The position numbers were made by a program, and so were the translations under genes. A stretch of 64,000 bases of DNA from Prorocentrum cordatum. Its lineage: Eukaryota > Sar > Dinophyceae > Prorocentrales > Prorocentraceae. How positions within the stretch are numbered: the stretch's first letter is position 1; the number at the start of each line of letters is the position of its first letter. The stretch is taken from assembly GCA_963575745.1 (NCBI GenBank), contig CAUYUJ010015829.1, positions 187,701 to 251,700 on the forward strand. Direction: 5' to 3'. Below are positions 10,560 to 21,190 of this stretch, one piece after another. The notes below the pieces were generated by a model. The model saw only the letters and a list, made by a program, of their open reading frames with translations. It did no database searches and was not told the origin of the DNA.

Positions 10560-11000
10560 CATGACACGTTGCGCACTTTGGGGCCTCTTGGGTTGTCTCG
10601 GAGGGCTCTTAGCCCGTCTGTCGCCCTCGGAAGCCGTCCTGGGGGCTTCTCCGGGTCGTTGTGGCGCACTCCTGGAGCGCTTCGGGCCGCCTTGGGGCCC
10701 TCTTGGGAGCCTTTTGGGCGATCCTGGAATCCTGTTAGGCCGACTTTGGGCCCTCTTGGGGGCCTCCTGGGTTGTCTCCTATCTTGGAGACCTCTTGGGC
10801 GCTATTGGGGGGTCGGAAGCCCCAACAATCGAGAGCTTCAACATCCAGCAAAAAACCAAAGACAATCACTGCTTTTCTCTTCATCGGGCTCTACTGGGGA
10901 GCCTCTTGGAGCCCTCGTGGGCCGTCTTGGGGGCCTTTTGGGCCGTCTGGAGGCTGTCTTCAAAGCCTCTTGAGCCGCCATGGGCCATCTTGAGTCGTTG
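10560..11000. repeat. CTTGGGGCC-type degenerate minisatellite (+)
   Basis: Overlapping 10-11-bp variants of TCTTGGGGCC and CCGTCTTGGG fill this block, with an unrelated AT-richer insertion at about 10815-10885. The same family recurs at 20300-20400, 49130-49720, 50410-50770 and 51345-51500, and reversed at 36040-36940. Confidence 0.8.
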
Positions 11001-11027
11001 TGGTGCCATCTTTCACCACCCACCAAA

Positions 11028-11155
11028 CCACCCCAACCCAACCCGAAGGCCTCAACATTTCCAGTTGGGGGGGGTCGGGAAACATCGAAAAAACACATGG
11101 AACCCGTACCCCCCCCAACCCGAAATTTGAGTCTTCGGGTTGGGTTGGGGTTGTC
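11028..11155. repeat. Inverted repeat, about 47-bp arms
   Basis: The left arm (11028-11074, with CCCCAACCCAACCCGAAG) pairs with the right arm (11109-11155, with CTTCGGGTTGGGTTGGGG). A short A-rich loop separates them. It could form a long hairpin and may be a MITE-like or foldback sequence. Confidence 0.8.
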
Positions 11156-11925
11156 TGGTAGGTAGTCAATCTTGGCTGTCTTGGGACCACAGGAGCATTC
11201 CAGCACGCCCACTCCGTGCAGGCACGGTGGCGGACATGGAGCGCACGTGTACGTGAGTGCTGCAAGTGGGTCCGACGGGGAAGCTCCCGTCGCCGCGGCT
11301 GGATCCGCCTGAAAGTTCTGGTCGGTACGCGCCAGGGAGGAAGTCAAGCAGTCATCGCAAACAAAAGAACCCCTACTCCTAATAACACGATGAAGACGTG
11401 GCCTCACTTAGGCCCCCGTTTTTCGCATTAGGGATCATAAATCTGGGCGGTTTGGCCTGATACACCTGCAGAAAAGAAGGGATACTAGGTCTGGGCGGTT
11501 TGGCCTGATACACCTGCAGAAAAGACCCTCTATCCCTAATGTTTCTGGCCCTCCTAACTTGGGTCCCCTCCCGAAGGATTAGGGGTCCTTCTTATAGTTC
11601 TTCACACAGGTAGGACTTCTTGAGGGCCCAGACATCGGATGTCTTGAGAACTCGAGGGGATCAGGGCGGGGTGCTTTTTCTGAAGCTCTGGGCCTCCGGA
11701 GGCCCGTTGCGGGCTCTGGGGCCGTGAGAACAACGATTGGGAGTGACGAGCCTGTCCCGGGGAGGGGGTCTGGAGCTCGGTGGCCCCACGGTGCGAGATA
11801 GAATCACGGATTCGGATGTCCGGGGAGGGTGGGGACGGGAGATGGACGAAGAGAGCCAGTGAGAGGGCGAGGGGGAGAAAGGGAGGAGGGGGGAGGAAAG
11901 CGGGGGGAGGTGGATGGGGGGGGAG

Positions 11926-11926
<1 letters not shown>
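11156..11926. other. Spacer with a 46-bp direct duplication
   Basis: The phrase CTGGGCGGTTTGGCCTGATA and the following CACCTGCAGAAAAGA occur at about 11443 and 11489. No gene is recognised in the remainder. Confidence 0.5.
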
Positions 11927-12007
<81 letters not shown>

Positions 12008-12012
12008 AATGC

Positions 12013-12059
<47 letters not shown>

Positions 12060-12904
12060 ATGATGATGATGCTGCTGATGATGCTGCTGATGATGATGCT
12101 GGTGATGATAATGACGATCATGATGATGATGATGACAATGATGATAATGATGATGATGACGACGATGACGACGTCGATGCTGCTGCTGATGCGGATGCGG
12201 ATGCGGATGCTGATGCGAATGCTGATGCGAATGCTGAGGCGGATGCGGATGCGGATGATACTGATGCTGCTGCTGATGATGATGATAGTGACGATGCTAC
12301 TGATGATGATTCTGATGATGACGACAATGATGCTGCTGACGATGATGACGATGATGATGATGATGATGATGATGCTCATGATGATGATAATGAGTACGAT
12401 GATGATGATTCTGATGCTGATGCTGATGCTGAGAGTGATGATGATGCTGATGATGATGACGACGCTGCTGATGATGATAGTGCTGATGATGATGGTAATG
12501 ATGATGACGATGATGATGATGATGGTGATGATGACGACGATGACGATGGTGATAATGATGCTGATGCTGATGCGGGTGCGGATGCGGATACTGATGCGGA
12601 TGTGGATGCGGATGCGGATGATGCTGATGCTGACGCTGATGCTGCTGCTGCTTCTGATGCTGTTGCTGATGATGATAAGTATGCTGACGATGATGCTAAC
12701 GATGATGATGAAGACGATGATGATGCTGCTGATGATGCTGCTGCTGATAATGCTGATGGTGAGGATGAAGATGATGTTGACGGTGATGATGATGCTTCTG
12801 ATGATGCTGATGCTGATGATGGTGATGATTATGATACTGATGATGATGACAATCATGATGATGGCAATGATGCTGATGATGCTGGTGATGATGACAATGA
12901 TAAA

Positions 12905-12959
<55 letters not shown>

Positions 12960-13177
12960 TCGACGCCGGTAATGACGATGGTGATGATGCTGATGAGGAT
13001 GTTTATTCTTATGAGGATGATGCATGTTATTATGATGATGATGCTGATGATGATATTGATGCGGATGCGGATGCGGATTATGCTGATGCTGATGCTGCTG
13101 CTGATGGTATTTCTGCTGCTGCTGATGATGATGCTTATGTTGATGATGCAGACGATGAAGGTAATCATGATGCCTTT

Positions 13178-13213
<36 letters not shown>

Positions 13214-13430
13214 TTGGCTATGAGGATGATGATGATCATGCTGATGATAATGATGATGATGATTCTTATTATTATGATGATGATGGTGATGATGATGCTG
13301 ATGGTGATGATGATGATGGTGATGATGATGGCGATGATGACGTTGGTGACGATTTGGATGAGACGGAGGATTATTATGATGCCAATGGTGATTGTGATGC
13401 AGTCGATGATGGTGGTGTTGTCACCGGAAC
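11927..13430. repeat. (GAT)n trinucleotide array, 1.5 kb
   Basis: GAT array with GAC, GCT, GCG, GGT and AAT substitutions. Triplet phase is kept over most of the block, so one plus-strand frame is open from 11780 to 13435 (mostly Asp with Ala). It passes to a Met-rich phase near 13175, showing an indel. Poly-Met and poly-Ile frames on either strand are products of the same repeat. No flanking gene structure supports translation. Confidence 0.95.
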
Positions 13431-13620
13431 TGTGACGTGTCGTGTGTTTGTTCTGAGATTATCTGGTTGAGGTTAATCCGTAAGGGCTTCGCCCCATGCC
13501 GCCGGCCCCCTGTCTGGGATAATGGGAGATGCAAGAGCTAAATCATGAGGTCTGGGCGCCGCCGTGAAGCAGTGTCGGGACCTGTTTGTTTTTCGGCCCT
13601 GACCCTACGGATTTACATCA
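13431..13620. other. Spacer, nothing recognised
   Basis: Short unique stretch between the GAT array and the 74-bp satellite. Confidence 0.5.
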
Positions 13621-14275
13621 CGGGTGCCACCGAATTTTAGAAGTGTTGCAAATCCCTTGTGTTTTTGGATCATGACCCTACGGATCTGCGTGAGGGGTGC
13701 CGCCGAATTTCAGGAATGTGGCAAATCCCCTGTGTTTTTGGACCCTGACCCTGCCGATCTGCACGAGGGGTGCCGCCGAATTTTAGAAGTGTGGCAAATC
13801 TTATGTGTTTTTTGGACCCTGACCCCGCCGATCTGCGTGAGGGGTGCCACCTGATTTTAGAAATGTGGCAGATCCTTTGTGTTTTTGGACCCTGACCCCG
13901 CCGATCTGCGTGAGGGGTGCCAGCGAATTTTTGAAATGTGGCAAATCCTATGTGTTTTTGCGCTCTGACCTCGCCGATCTGCATGCGGGGTGTGAGGAAT
14001 GTGGCAGATCCCTTGTGTTTTTGGACCCTGACTCGCCGATCTGCGTGAGGGGTGCAGCAAATTTTAAAAATATCGCAAATCCTATGTGTTTTTGGACCCT
14101 GACCCCGCTGATCTGCGTGACGGGTGCCACCGAATTTCAGATATGTGGTAAATCCCATGTGTTTTTGGACTCTGGCCCCGCCGATCTGCGTGAGGGGTGC
14201 CACCGGATTTCAGAAATGTGGCAGATCCCTTGTGTTTTTGGACCCTGACCCCGCCGATCTTCGTGAGGGGTGTTA
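13621..14275. repeat. 74-bp tandem satellite, about 9 copies
   Basis: The block GGGGTGCCACCGAATTTTAG, then a TGTGGCAAATCC-type block, TTGTGTTTTTGGACCCTGAC and CCCGCCGATCTGCGTGA, recurs every 73-75 bp from about 13623. The copy near 13990 lacks part of the GAATTT block. The period is not a multiple of three, so short related frames appear in turn on both strands; none is taken as a gene. Confidence 0.93.
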
Positions 14276-14460
14276 TTTTTTACCCACCCCAGCAATGGAA
14301 GGAATACCCGTTTTGGGCCTCCCCCCCTCGCGCGGTCCATCAACAAGGAACAGTAAGCAGCAAGAAGCAGAACTGTAACAATGGAAAATGGAAGCTGCAA
14401 CTGGTACAGGAAACTGCGAATCTTCGCCCTACAGCCTGGTGGCCCCACAAGGGGGCCGGC
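14276..14460. other. Spacer, nothing recognised
   Basis: Unique sequence between the satellite and the next GAT array. Confidence 0.4.
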
Positions 14461-14474
14461 GGATTATCATAACG

Positions 14475-14654
14475 ATGGCGATGGCGACGGTGATGACGCT
14501 GCTTGGCGATACTTGTGTTGATATTGATATGGCTGATGGTGGTGACGACGATGGTGGTGATTGCGCTAGTGGCGATCAGGATTGATGATGACGTCGACGA
14601 CGACGATGACGACGATGATGGTGAATGTGGTGGTGGTCGTTGTGATGGTGATGG

Positions 14655-14714
<60 letters not shown>

Positions 14715-14726
14715 CGATGTTGTTGC

Positions 14727-14771
<45 letters not shown>

Positions 14772-14830
14772 CGACTATGATGTCGACTACGATGACGCGT
14801 AGTGATGGTGAGGATGATCATAATGACGTG
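14475..14830. repeat. (GAT)n array
   Basis: GAT/GAC triplets, densest at 14590-14795, with GGT and GTT interruptions. Asp-rich, Met-rich and His-rich frames are products of the repeat. Confidence 0.93.
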
Positions 14831-15096
14831 GAGAAGGAGGATTAAGATGAGGATGACCTCCCTCCTCCCTCGTGGGCCCTGAAGAGTTTGCTAAACACCC
14901 ACCAGGAGCACCTAACCCCCCCTAGACCCCTAGTCCATAAAACCTGACTCCCAGAGAGGGTCCCGGGATGCCGTCTCGCCTCCGCGGAGGCGCGTTGAGG
15001 CTCCCGGAGGAGAGGAGAGAAACCCCCTCAAACTAGTAAGGCTTCGGGTTGCGTGCAGCCAGATCCCCCAGATAGTCCCGGTTGGCCTCAACATGT
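14831..15096. other. Spacer, nothing recognised
   Basis: GC-moderate sequence without recognisable features before the hairpin at 15097. Confidence 0.4.
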
Positions 15097-15245
15097 CCGC
15101 CGAGTAGCCCGGGGTGGTTTCAACACCCTAGCGCCGCCTCCAGCCGCGCCCTTGGGCGCTCCGCCCCCCAAGGTCGGGGTGTTGAGACCGCCCTGGGCTA
15201 CTGGAGGGGGCCTGCTGAGGGAAGCCGCGACTACTCGGCGGGCCC
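15097..15245. repeat. Inverted repeat (hairpin)
   Basis: CCGCCGAGTAG (near 15100) and GTAGCCCGGGGTGGTTTCAA (about 15106) are matched in reverse complement by GGTGTTGAGACCGCCCTGGG (about 15177) and CTACTCGGCGGG (about 15232). The loop holds a smaller GCGCCCTTGGGCGC palindrome-like core. Confidence 0.75.
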
Positions 15246-15299
15246 GTTGGGGCCAGCCGGTGATGCCTGGGGGGGCTGCCTGTGCGCAGTCCGATATCC

Positions 15300-15790
15300 T
15301 CATCACCCCCGATCCTCGAACGTCGTGGGCAGAGCGTGTCGTGCCGACGCGGCGGCGGCCCCAGCGCGGGTGCTCAAGGTTGAGCGCTGCCAGAGGTCCA
15401 GGGTGGGCCGACATTGAGCGATCCGCGCTGTCCGACAGGCGCGATCCTCCAAGGCTGAAAGGTGCGCGCGGTGCCAGAAGCCAACGCGCCAATCGGCGCG
15501 ACACGGGCCTGCAGCACGGCGCCCAGGCTCAAGGCCTCCGACACGGGGTCCGACTAGGTGGGGTCGGAGGCTCGGGCCGCACCACCGATGCATCGGCGGG
15601 GTGGCTCGATGTGGAGCCCGATCTTCTCCACACCGACGGCGCCAATGCGTTGCCGACGTCGCCGGCGCACTCGCGATGCATCGGCGATAAGGCACGATCC
15701 TCCGATCCCATCTACTCGGACCCATTTGGGAGGTCTCCACTGCCCCAGCCACTCCCGCCTCCTCAGAATTAGGGCCAGGAGCGGTTAGTC
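15300..15790. repeat. Dispersed repeat shared with 54.1-54.65 kb
   Basis: Phrases CGTGCCGACGCGGC, ATTGAGCGATCC-like text, GGGGTCxGAGGxTCG, CACCGATGCATCGGCG and GATGCATCGGCGATAAGG recur in the same order in degenerate form at 54115-54650. A short peptide MGSE(A/D)RAAxPM is readable in both copies. No known gene is recognised. Confidence 0.55.
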
Positions 15791-16030
15791 TTTGCCTTCG
15801 TCTTTGAAGCGAGGGCTTGTAGCCTATTTCGTCCGTAGGGTGACGAGCGAGTGGGCGAGGAGGAGGAGGAGGAGGATGGGCAGGAGGAGGAGCACCTTGA
15901 CAGGCGTGGGTCATGCGCGAGGACCTCGTGGTTGCCGTGGGCCCGACGGCGACGTGCCGCGTCTGCCCCCAGCGGGGCGCTCGGCCTCTGGGTGCGGCCC
16001 CGCGGGGCCGCCTCTGCTGCCGTCGTCGTC
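15791..16030. other. Spacer, nothing recognised
   Basis: GC-rich sequence with a short GGA stretch at about 15855-15890 before the next GAT array. Confidence 0.4.
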
Positions 16031-16034
16031 GGGA

Positions 16035-16091
16035 CGTTGGTGGTGATGACGGTGATGACGGTAATGGCAGTGATGACGGTCATTGCGGTGT

Positions 16092-16153
<62 letters not shown>

Positions 16154-16647
16154 CTGATGATGATGATGCTGATGATGATGCTGATGTGGATGATGCTGAT
16201 GATGATGATGGTGGTTGTTGTAGTGACGATGCTGATGATGACGACGAGGATGATGACGATGACGACGATGACGACAGGATGATGGTGATGATGATGCTGA
16301 TGGTGATGGTGATGGTGATGGTGATGATGATGATAAATATGATGATGCTGCTGATGATGCTGCTGATGATGATGCTGATGCTGCTGATGATGCTGCTGAT
16401 GATGATGCTGATGCTGATGATGCTGATTATGATGCTGATGCTGACGATGATGATGATGTTGATGTGGATGCGGATGTGGATGCGGATGCTGATGCTCATG
16501 ATGCTGATGCTGATGCTGCCCCTGCTGTTGCGTCTGCTGCATCTGCTGCTGATGATGCTGATGATGTTGATGATGATGATCATGCTGATGATGATGGTGA
16601 TGATGCTGATGATGATGATGAGGGTGAGGGTGAGGATGAGGATGATG

Positions 16648-16688
<41 letters not shown>

Positions 16689-16786
16689 CATGATGATGAG
16701 GATGAGGATGATGCTGATGACGATGAGGGAAAGGATGAGGATGAGGATGATGACGAGGATGATGATGATGATGATGATGATGATGC

Positions 16787-16833
<47 letters not shown>

Positions 16834-17122
16834 ATGATGATGATGATGGCGAGGATGATGATGAGGATGATGATGATAGTGGTGATGATGATGATGATGA
16901 TGCTGATGATGTTGATTTTGATGATGATTGTGATGGTACTGATGATGATGCTGATGATGATGCGCTTGCTGATGCTGATGATGCTGATGATGCTGATTAT
17001 GTTGATGATGTTGATACTGATGCTGATGCTGATGATACTGGTGTTGGTGGTGGTTGTGGTGGTGACGATGATGACGATGAAGACGACGATGATGATGATC
17101 TGATGATGAAGCTGATGATGAT

Positions 17123-17195
<73 letters not shown>

Positions 17196-17390
17196 GTGAT
17201 GGTGATGGTGATGATGATCATGACGACGACGTCGACGAAGATGATGACGATGACGGCGACGACAAGGATGATGGTGGTGGTGGTGATGATGATCATGAGG
17301 AAGAAGAAAATGCTGATGCTGATGCTGGTGCTGGTGCTGGTGATGCTGGTGATGCTGCTGTTGCTGCTGTTGCTGCTACTGCTGCAGACG
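16035..17390. repeat. (GAT)n array, 1.35 kb
   Basis: GAT triplets with GCT, GAG, GGT and GTT variants. Asp- or Met-rich frames on the plus strand and Ile- or His-rich frames on the minus strand come from the repeat. Confidence 0.95.
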
Positions 17391-17605
17391 AGGAGGAGGA
17401 GGAGGAGGAGGAGGAGGAGGAGGAGGAGGAGGAGGAGGAGGAGGAGGAGGAGGAGGAGGAGGAGGAGGAGGAGGAGGAGGAGGAGGAGGAGGAGGAGGAG
17501 GAGGAGGAGGAGGAGAAGAAGAAGAAGAAGAAAAAGGAGGGTGGTGGGAGTGATGTTGGTGGTTCGGAGGAGGAGGAGGAGGAGGAGGAGGAGGCGGAGA
17601 ACGGC
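17391..17605. repeat. (GGA)n array fused to the GAT array
   Basis: GGA array at 17391-17515, then GAAGAA and a second GGA block at 17565-17600. The GAT array passes directly into GGA with only a CTGCTG-rich bridge at 17340-17385. Confidence 0.93.
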
Positions 17606-17759
17606 AATAGCGAGGAGGAGCAGGTAATCATGTGCTGCTCCTGCTTCTGCTCCTCCTTCTCCATTGTACCTCTTCCTTCCTCCTCAGCACGCGGCCTGTG
17701 CCGTCGGAGCGCGCTGAGTCATGGCGCAGTGCCGCCGGCAGCCACCGACTGCAAACGGG

Positions 17760-17945
17760 GCGACGACGGACGGCGGCAGCGGCGACGGCGACCGAGATGC
17801 GATGGAAACGGCGACGGCGACAGCGGCGGCCACTGCGGCAGCGACAGCGACGACGACGACGGCGACGGAGACTACGCCAGCGGCGACGGCGGTGGAGACG
17901 ACGGAGACGACGGCAGCGGAGGCGACGCCCGCCGCGAGCGGTCGC
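17760..17945. repeat. GCGACGG/CGGCGA GC-rich triplet repeat
   Basis: Imperfect CGACGG/CGGCGA triplets. Arg-rich, Thr/Ala-rich and Gly/Asp-rich frames over it are repeat-derived. A related CGCGAGCGGTCGCTAAGG-type block is duplicated near 17930 and 18060. Confidence 0.7.
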
Positions 17946-18655
17946 TAAGGTATGGCGCTGTGCTGCCCGCGGCCGGCGTCCGCGGGGCGGTGGCGCGCAC
18001 TGCCTGAGCGGCCTCGTGCGGCACCCGCGACGGAGCGACGTCGTCTCGGGGGCGACGCCCGCCGTGGGCGGTGAGCGAGGTGTGGCGGCGTGCTGCCCGC
18101 GGCTGGCCTCCACGGAGCGGCGGCTGGCGGGCGCGCTCTGTCGCCAGGGGGCCCGAAGTTTCAAGCGGTGGCGAGGCGTCCTGGCTTACCTATAGGCCAA
18201 CCAAAGAATGTTGTGCACGCAAGGCCGCAGGTTGTGCGTGAGGCACAAGTTGAAAGAGCGACGGCCGACGAACTGCTTGCAGTTCCCTGGGCCTTGGGGG
18301 GCGCGTGCTGGTGGAGGGTCTCGGCGAGAGCTGGCGGAAGCAATGGACTCTGGACAGTTTGGGCGAGCGCTCTGAGGGGCGCTCGGCGTTCCCAGGAAGA
18401 CTCAAGTCGAGGGCAGCCTCAAAATGTGCCTTTGCAAAGCCCCTAACGATCCTTAAGGTTGGGTTTCTGTCGATGACGATTTCTGTGCACTCTCAGCCGC
18501 TGTGGTGGGATGGCCGCCTCCGGAGCGCCGCAGCAGTAGAGGGGGATGGGTAGCAGAGGAACATCCTGTCGCCTTTTGGGCTCAAGTGCCGCGGATTCCG
18601 ATCCCCTCCGCTCCCACCCCGGAGCGGCACTTGAGATGGAAGGTCTTTGACAGGT
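17946..18655. other. Spacer; one spliced-leader-like site
   Basis: No gene recognised. It contains the degenerate spliced-leader-like sequence at 18565-18586. Confidence 0.4.
18565..18586 (+). other. Degenerate spliced-leader-like sequence
   Basis: This 22-nt stretch ends TTTTGGGCTCAAG and aligns to the dinoflagellate leader with one A missing, one extra G and two substitutions. It is followed by TGCCGCGG. It may be an old leader relict from a retroposed mRNA, or chance. Confidence 0.3.
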
Positions 18656-19240
18656 ACGCCCAACTCGTCTTGGGCAGGGTGGGCCCTGGACTTGTTCTGC
18701 TGTTAGTGCAGTGCGGCCGCGCGTGCCTCCCGGCAGCACGGGCTCGTTGCCTGTGGCCGTGGTGGGCTTTAGCCTGTGCACCGCGGTAGGGCCGTGGTGG
18801 GCTCTAGCCCGTGCACCGCGGCAAAGCCGTGGTGGGCTCTGCCCCGTGCGCCACGGTGGCATTGGTTGCCCGTTCTCCGTGCGGCTCTGTGGGCTGGCGT
18901 GCCAGCGTTGCCACAGTGCGGGGTATGGTGGTCCCCGTGTGGTGACGCTGGGAGTTGTGTGATCGTCTACAGGCGCGCCCAGCTGATGTTGGGCAGGGTG
19001 ACCCCCCTGGGCCTGTAGTGCTGTTGGTGCAGTGTGGCTGCGCAGGTATACCAGCAGCACGGGGCCAGTGCTGGTGACCATGGTGGGCTCCTGTCCGTGC
19101 ACCATGGTGGCATTGGTAGCCCGTACCCCGTGTGGCACTGGGGGCTGGCTTGCCAGCGTTGCCCCAGTGCGGGGTGCGCCAGTCCCAGTGTGGTGGCACT
19201 GGGCGGCCTGGTCAGGGGTGACCCCTGCGGTACCAGGTGG
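18656..19240. repeat. Two-copy direct duplication of about 318 bp
   Basis: Copy 1 starts near 18657 (CGCCCAACTCGTCTTGGGCA) and copy 2 near 18975 (CGCCCAGCTGATGTTGGGCA). Both continue with GGGTG, a CTGTTAGTGCAGTG-like block, CAGCACGGG and GTGGGCTC. Copy 1 also has a local GTGGGCTCTAGCCCGTGCAC triplication at 18765-18850. Confidence 0.75.
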
Positions 19241-19616
19241 CGCGGTAGGCGCCTTCCCTTCGTTGCATCACGCCTACCAGTGGTAAGTGTGGTGGCGCCA
19301 GGTCCTCGTCCGATGCTCCTCCTGTGTACTGGTGCATGCATCTTCCCGCCCCTGGGGTCGGTCGGTGTATCTGGGAAATTGTGCTAGGAACCTCGTGTGG
19401 TTCGCACGAAATGTTCCTAGAGCATTTCCAGCTGGGGCTGTCGTGTTTTAACACTTTGGCTCTGTGTTCTCATAGCATTGTTTATGCTCTTAGGACATTC
19501 TCGGGTTCTAAGCACATGTCGTTGTAGGCTTATAGGAATGCCGGGACGGTTTTCTTGTTCTGGGTGTTTTTTTAAATTGATGTCGGCCTTCGGGGGCCAT
19601 TTCCGGGCCCTACCAG
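19241..19616. other. Spacer, nothing recognised
   Basis: Lower-GC, mixed-composition sequence; short frames only. Confidence 0.4.
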
Positions 19617-19831
19617 ACCATCAGTTTTGGATCCAGGACGAAACACTCCCCCGTGAAGCGGTCGGGACCTCCTGGGGCCGTGGACTGCACAAATCGTATC
19701 GGCGGCAGTCCTGGGTTTACGTACCATCAATTTTGGATCCAGGACGAAAAGCTCCCCCGTGAAGCGGTCGGGACCTCTGGGGCCGTGGACTGCACAAATC
19801 GTATCGGCGGCGGTCCTGGGTTTACGTCCAA
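19617..19831. repeat. Two-copy 108-bp tandem duplication
   Basis: Copies at 19617-19723 and 19724-19831 share TTTTGGATCCAGGACGAAA, CCCCCGTGAAGCGGTCGGGA and ACTGCACAAATCGTATCGGC with few differences. Confidence 0.9.
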
Positions 19832-20534
19832 GTCATCGGGGATGCCGTGGTCGGCAGTGAGGGCGGGGGATGCGCCAGCTTCGGCCGGATCCGGGGCCCT
19901 GCATGGGGTCGTTCCCGAGTGTCCTTCCTGCGAGCGAAGCCGACGCCGAACATTTGTGCCCGCGCGTGTGTCGGCTTCGGCGTGTCCTACCTGTTCTTCA
20001 GCGTCGGCTTCGCCCTCCGAGCCGCAGCGTAGTTCGCTCCTGCGCGCTTGGTGCCTCGTTTAGTCCGCTGCTCGTTCGTTGCGCTTCGACTTGACGCCGA
20101 GCGATTTGTCGCTACGGTCGCGATCAAAAAAGTGTGCAGCCATCGCCCGCGGCCGGCCCTCTTCTTTTGCACTCCTCTTGCATGCGGGACATGTCGCAAT
20201 ATTGTAGCCCGGGTTGCTTGGGCGCGCGTGCGGACTGCCCCTGCCGCGCTGCGACGCAACAGGCGTGTGCAGCCATCGCCGCATCTCAGATAGTGGATCA
20301 GGCTTCTTCGACGTCCTTGGCCCGTTTTGGAACCCTGGGCGGCCTCCAGGGCCCTTGGGGGTCTGGGGGCTTCTGGGGGCTTGGCAGGGCCCGAAAACAT
20401 CCAGCCGCCGACGCCCCCATAGATCTAGGCTTCGTGACACTCATCGCGAGTGGCGCTCTTGCCTCATTGCCTCCTCCTTCCCTCCTCTTTGTTCTTCCCT
20501 CCCTTCTCCGTGCGTGTCTGTTTTGGCCCAAGAC
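19832..20534. other. Spacer with short repeats
   Basis: GTGTGCAGCCATCGCC occurs twice (about 20132 and 20265). A short CTTGGGGGTC/CTGGGGGCTT minisatellite block lies at 20320-20390. No gene is recognised. Confidence 0.4.
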
Positions 20535-20897
20535 ATGGCTTCCCCAACGGAAGAGATGAATACCGTTGGTTCGCGGCTAGGGCCCCAGGTATCCGCGACC
20601 AACGTCGAGCTGCGCATTGCTTCGGCCAAGATGCATATCCCTGCCACGAACGCGCATCGCGTTGCCATCGGCTTCCGTTTCGCGACCGTCGAGCTGCGCG
20701 CTGCCGATTGGTTCCGTATCAAAGGGGCGTGGTGGCTTGAATGCCTACCAACGGTGACGGCGGCGTGGGCGACCACAGCAGTGGTGCGGCGAAAAGCGAA
20801 GAATAATGGACTCTCCATCCAGGCGTGGCTGACAATTAAATTTTCCAAGAAAAGACCCGTGGCACCGTGGCGGTGGCAGCAGCGAAGCAGCATATGA
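20535..20897 (+). CDS. Unidentified small ORF, 120 codons
   Basis: ATG at 20535 (MASPTEEMNTVGSRLGP). The frame contains two related phrases (VELRIASAK and VELRAADWF), from an imperfect internal repeat of about 90 bp, and ends in a basic stretch (KFSKKRP). No family is recognised. It lies just upstream of the decayed LINE and could be part of its leader or unrelated. Confidence 0.25.
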   Translation: MASPTEEMNTVGSRLGPQVSATNVELRIASAKMHIPATNAHRVAIGFRFATVELRAADWFRIKGAWWLECLPTVTAAWATTAVVRRKAKNNGLSIQAWLTIKFSKKRPVAPWRWQQRSSI

Positions 20898-20952
20898 CCA
20901 TCGGACAAGCGGAAGAACCCTGTCAGGATACATTATCCCCGACGCAGTATCC

Positions 20953-21177
20953 ATGAATGGCGGCGGCCCCGCGGACTTCATGGACAATCTCATCCGTGAT
21001 CAGAGAAGGATAATGGGAGCACTGGTGGACGCCAGCTGGTCAAGACAAACAGCAGAACTCATCGCGGCGTTCACGGAGATCTGTACTTCAGCTATCGGAA
21101 CACACGCGGCAAACACACGGCAGGATGGTCGCGCTGATCGATGGGGGCGTGGCGGAGGTGCGGGCGCCTGTGCATAA
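20953..21177 (+). CDS. Unidentified small ORF, 74 codons, possible LINE ORF1 start
   Basis: ATG at 20953 opens MNGGGPADFMDNLIRDQRRI, followed by a helical stretch (ALVDASWSRQTAELIAAFTE) and a short Gly-rich end. The helical character and position ahead of ORF1-like sequence at 21.2-22.3 kb suggest an N-terminal piece of a retroelement ORF1, but there is no diagnostic motif. Confidence 0.3.
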   Translation: MNGGGPADFMDNLIRDQRRIMGALVDASWSRQTAELIAAFTEICTSAIGTHAANTRQDGRADRWGRGGGAGACA

Positions 21178-21190
21178 TCCAGACTAACAC

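Noticed and set aside
13621-14275. CRISPR array or gene family in the 74-bp satellite
   Set aside because: Whole unit repeats, no variable spacer; frames change from unit to unit.
16035-17390. Met-, Ile- and His-rich frames over GAT arrays
   Set aside because: Products of the repeat read in other phases; no start context, domain or conserved ends.
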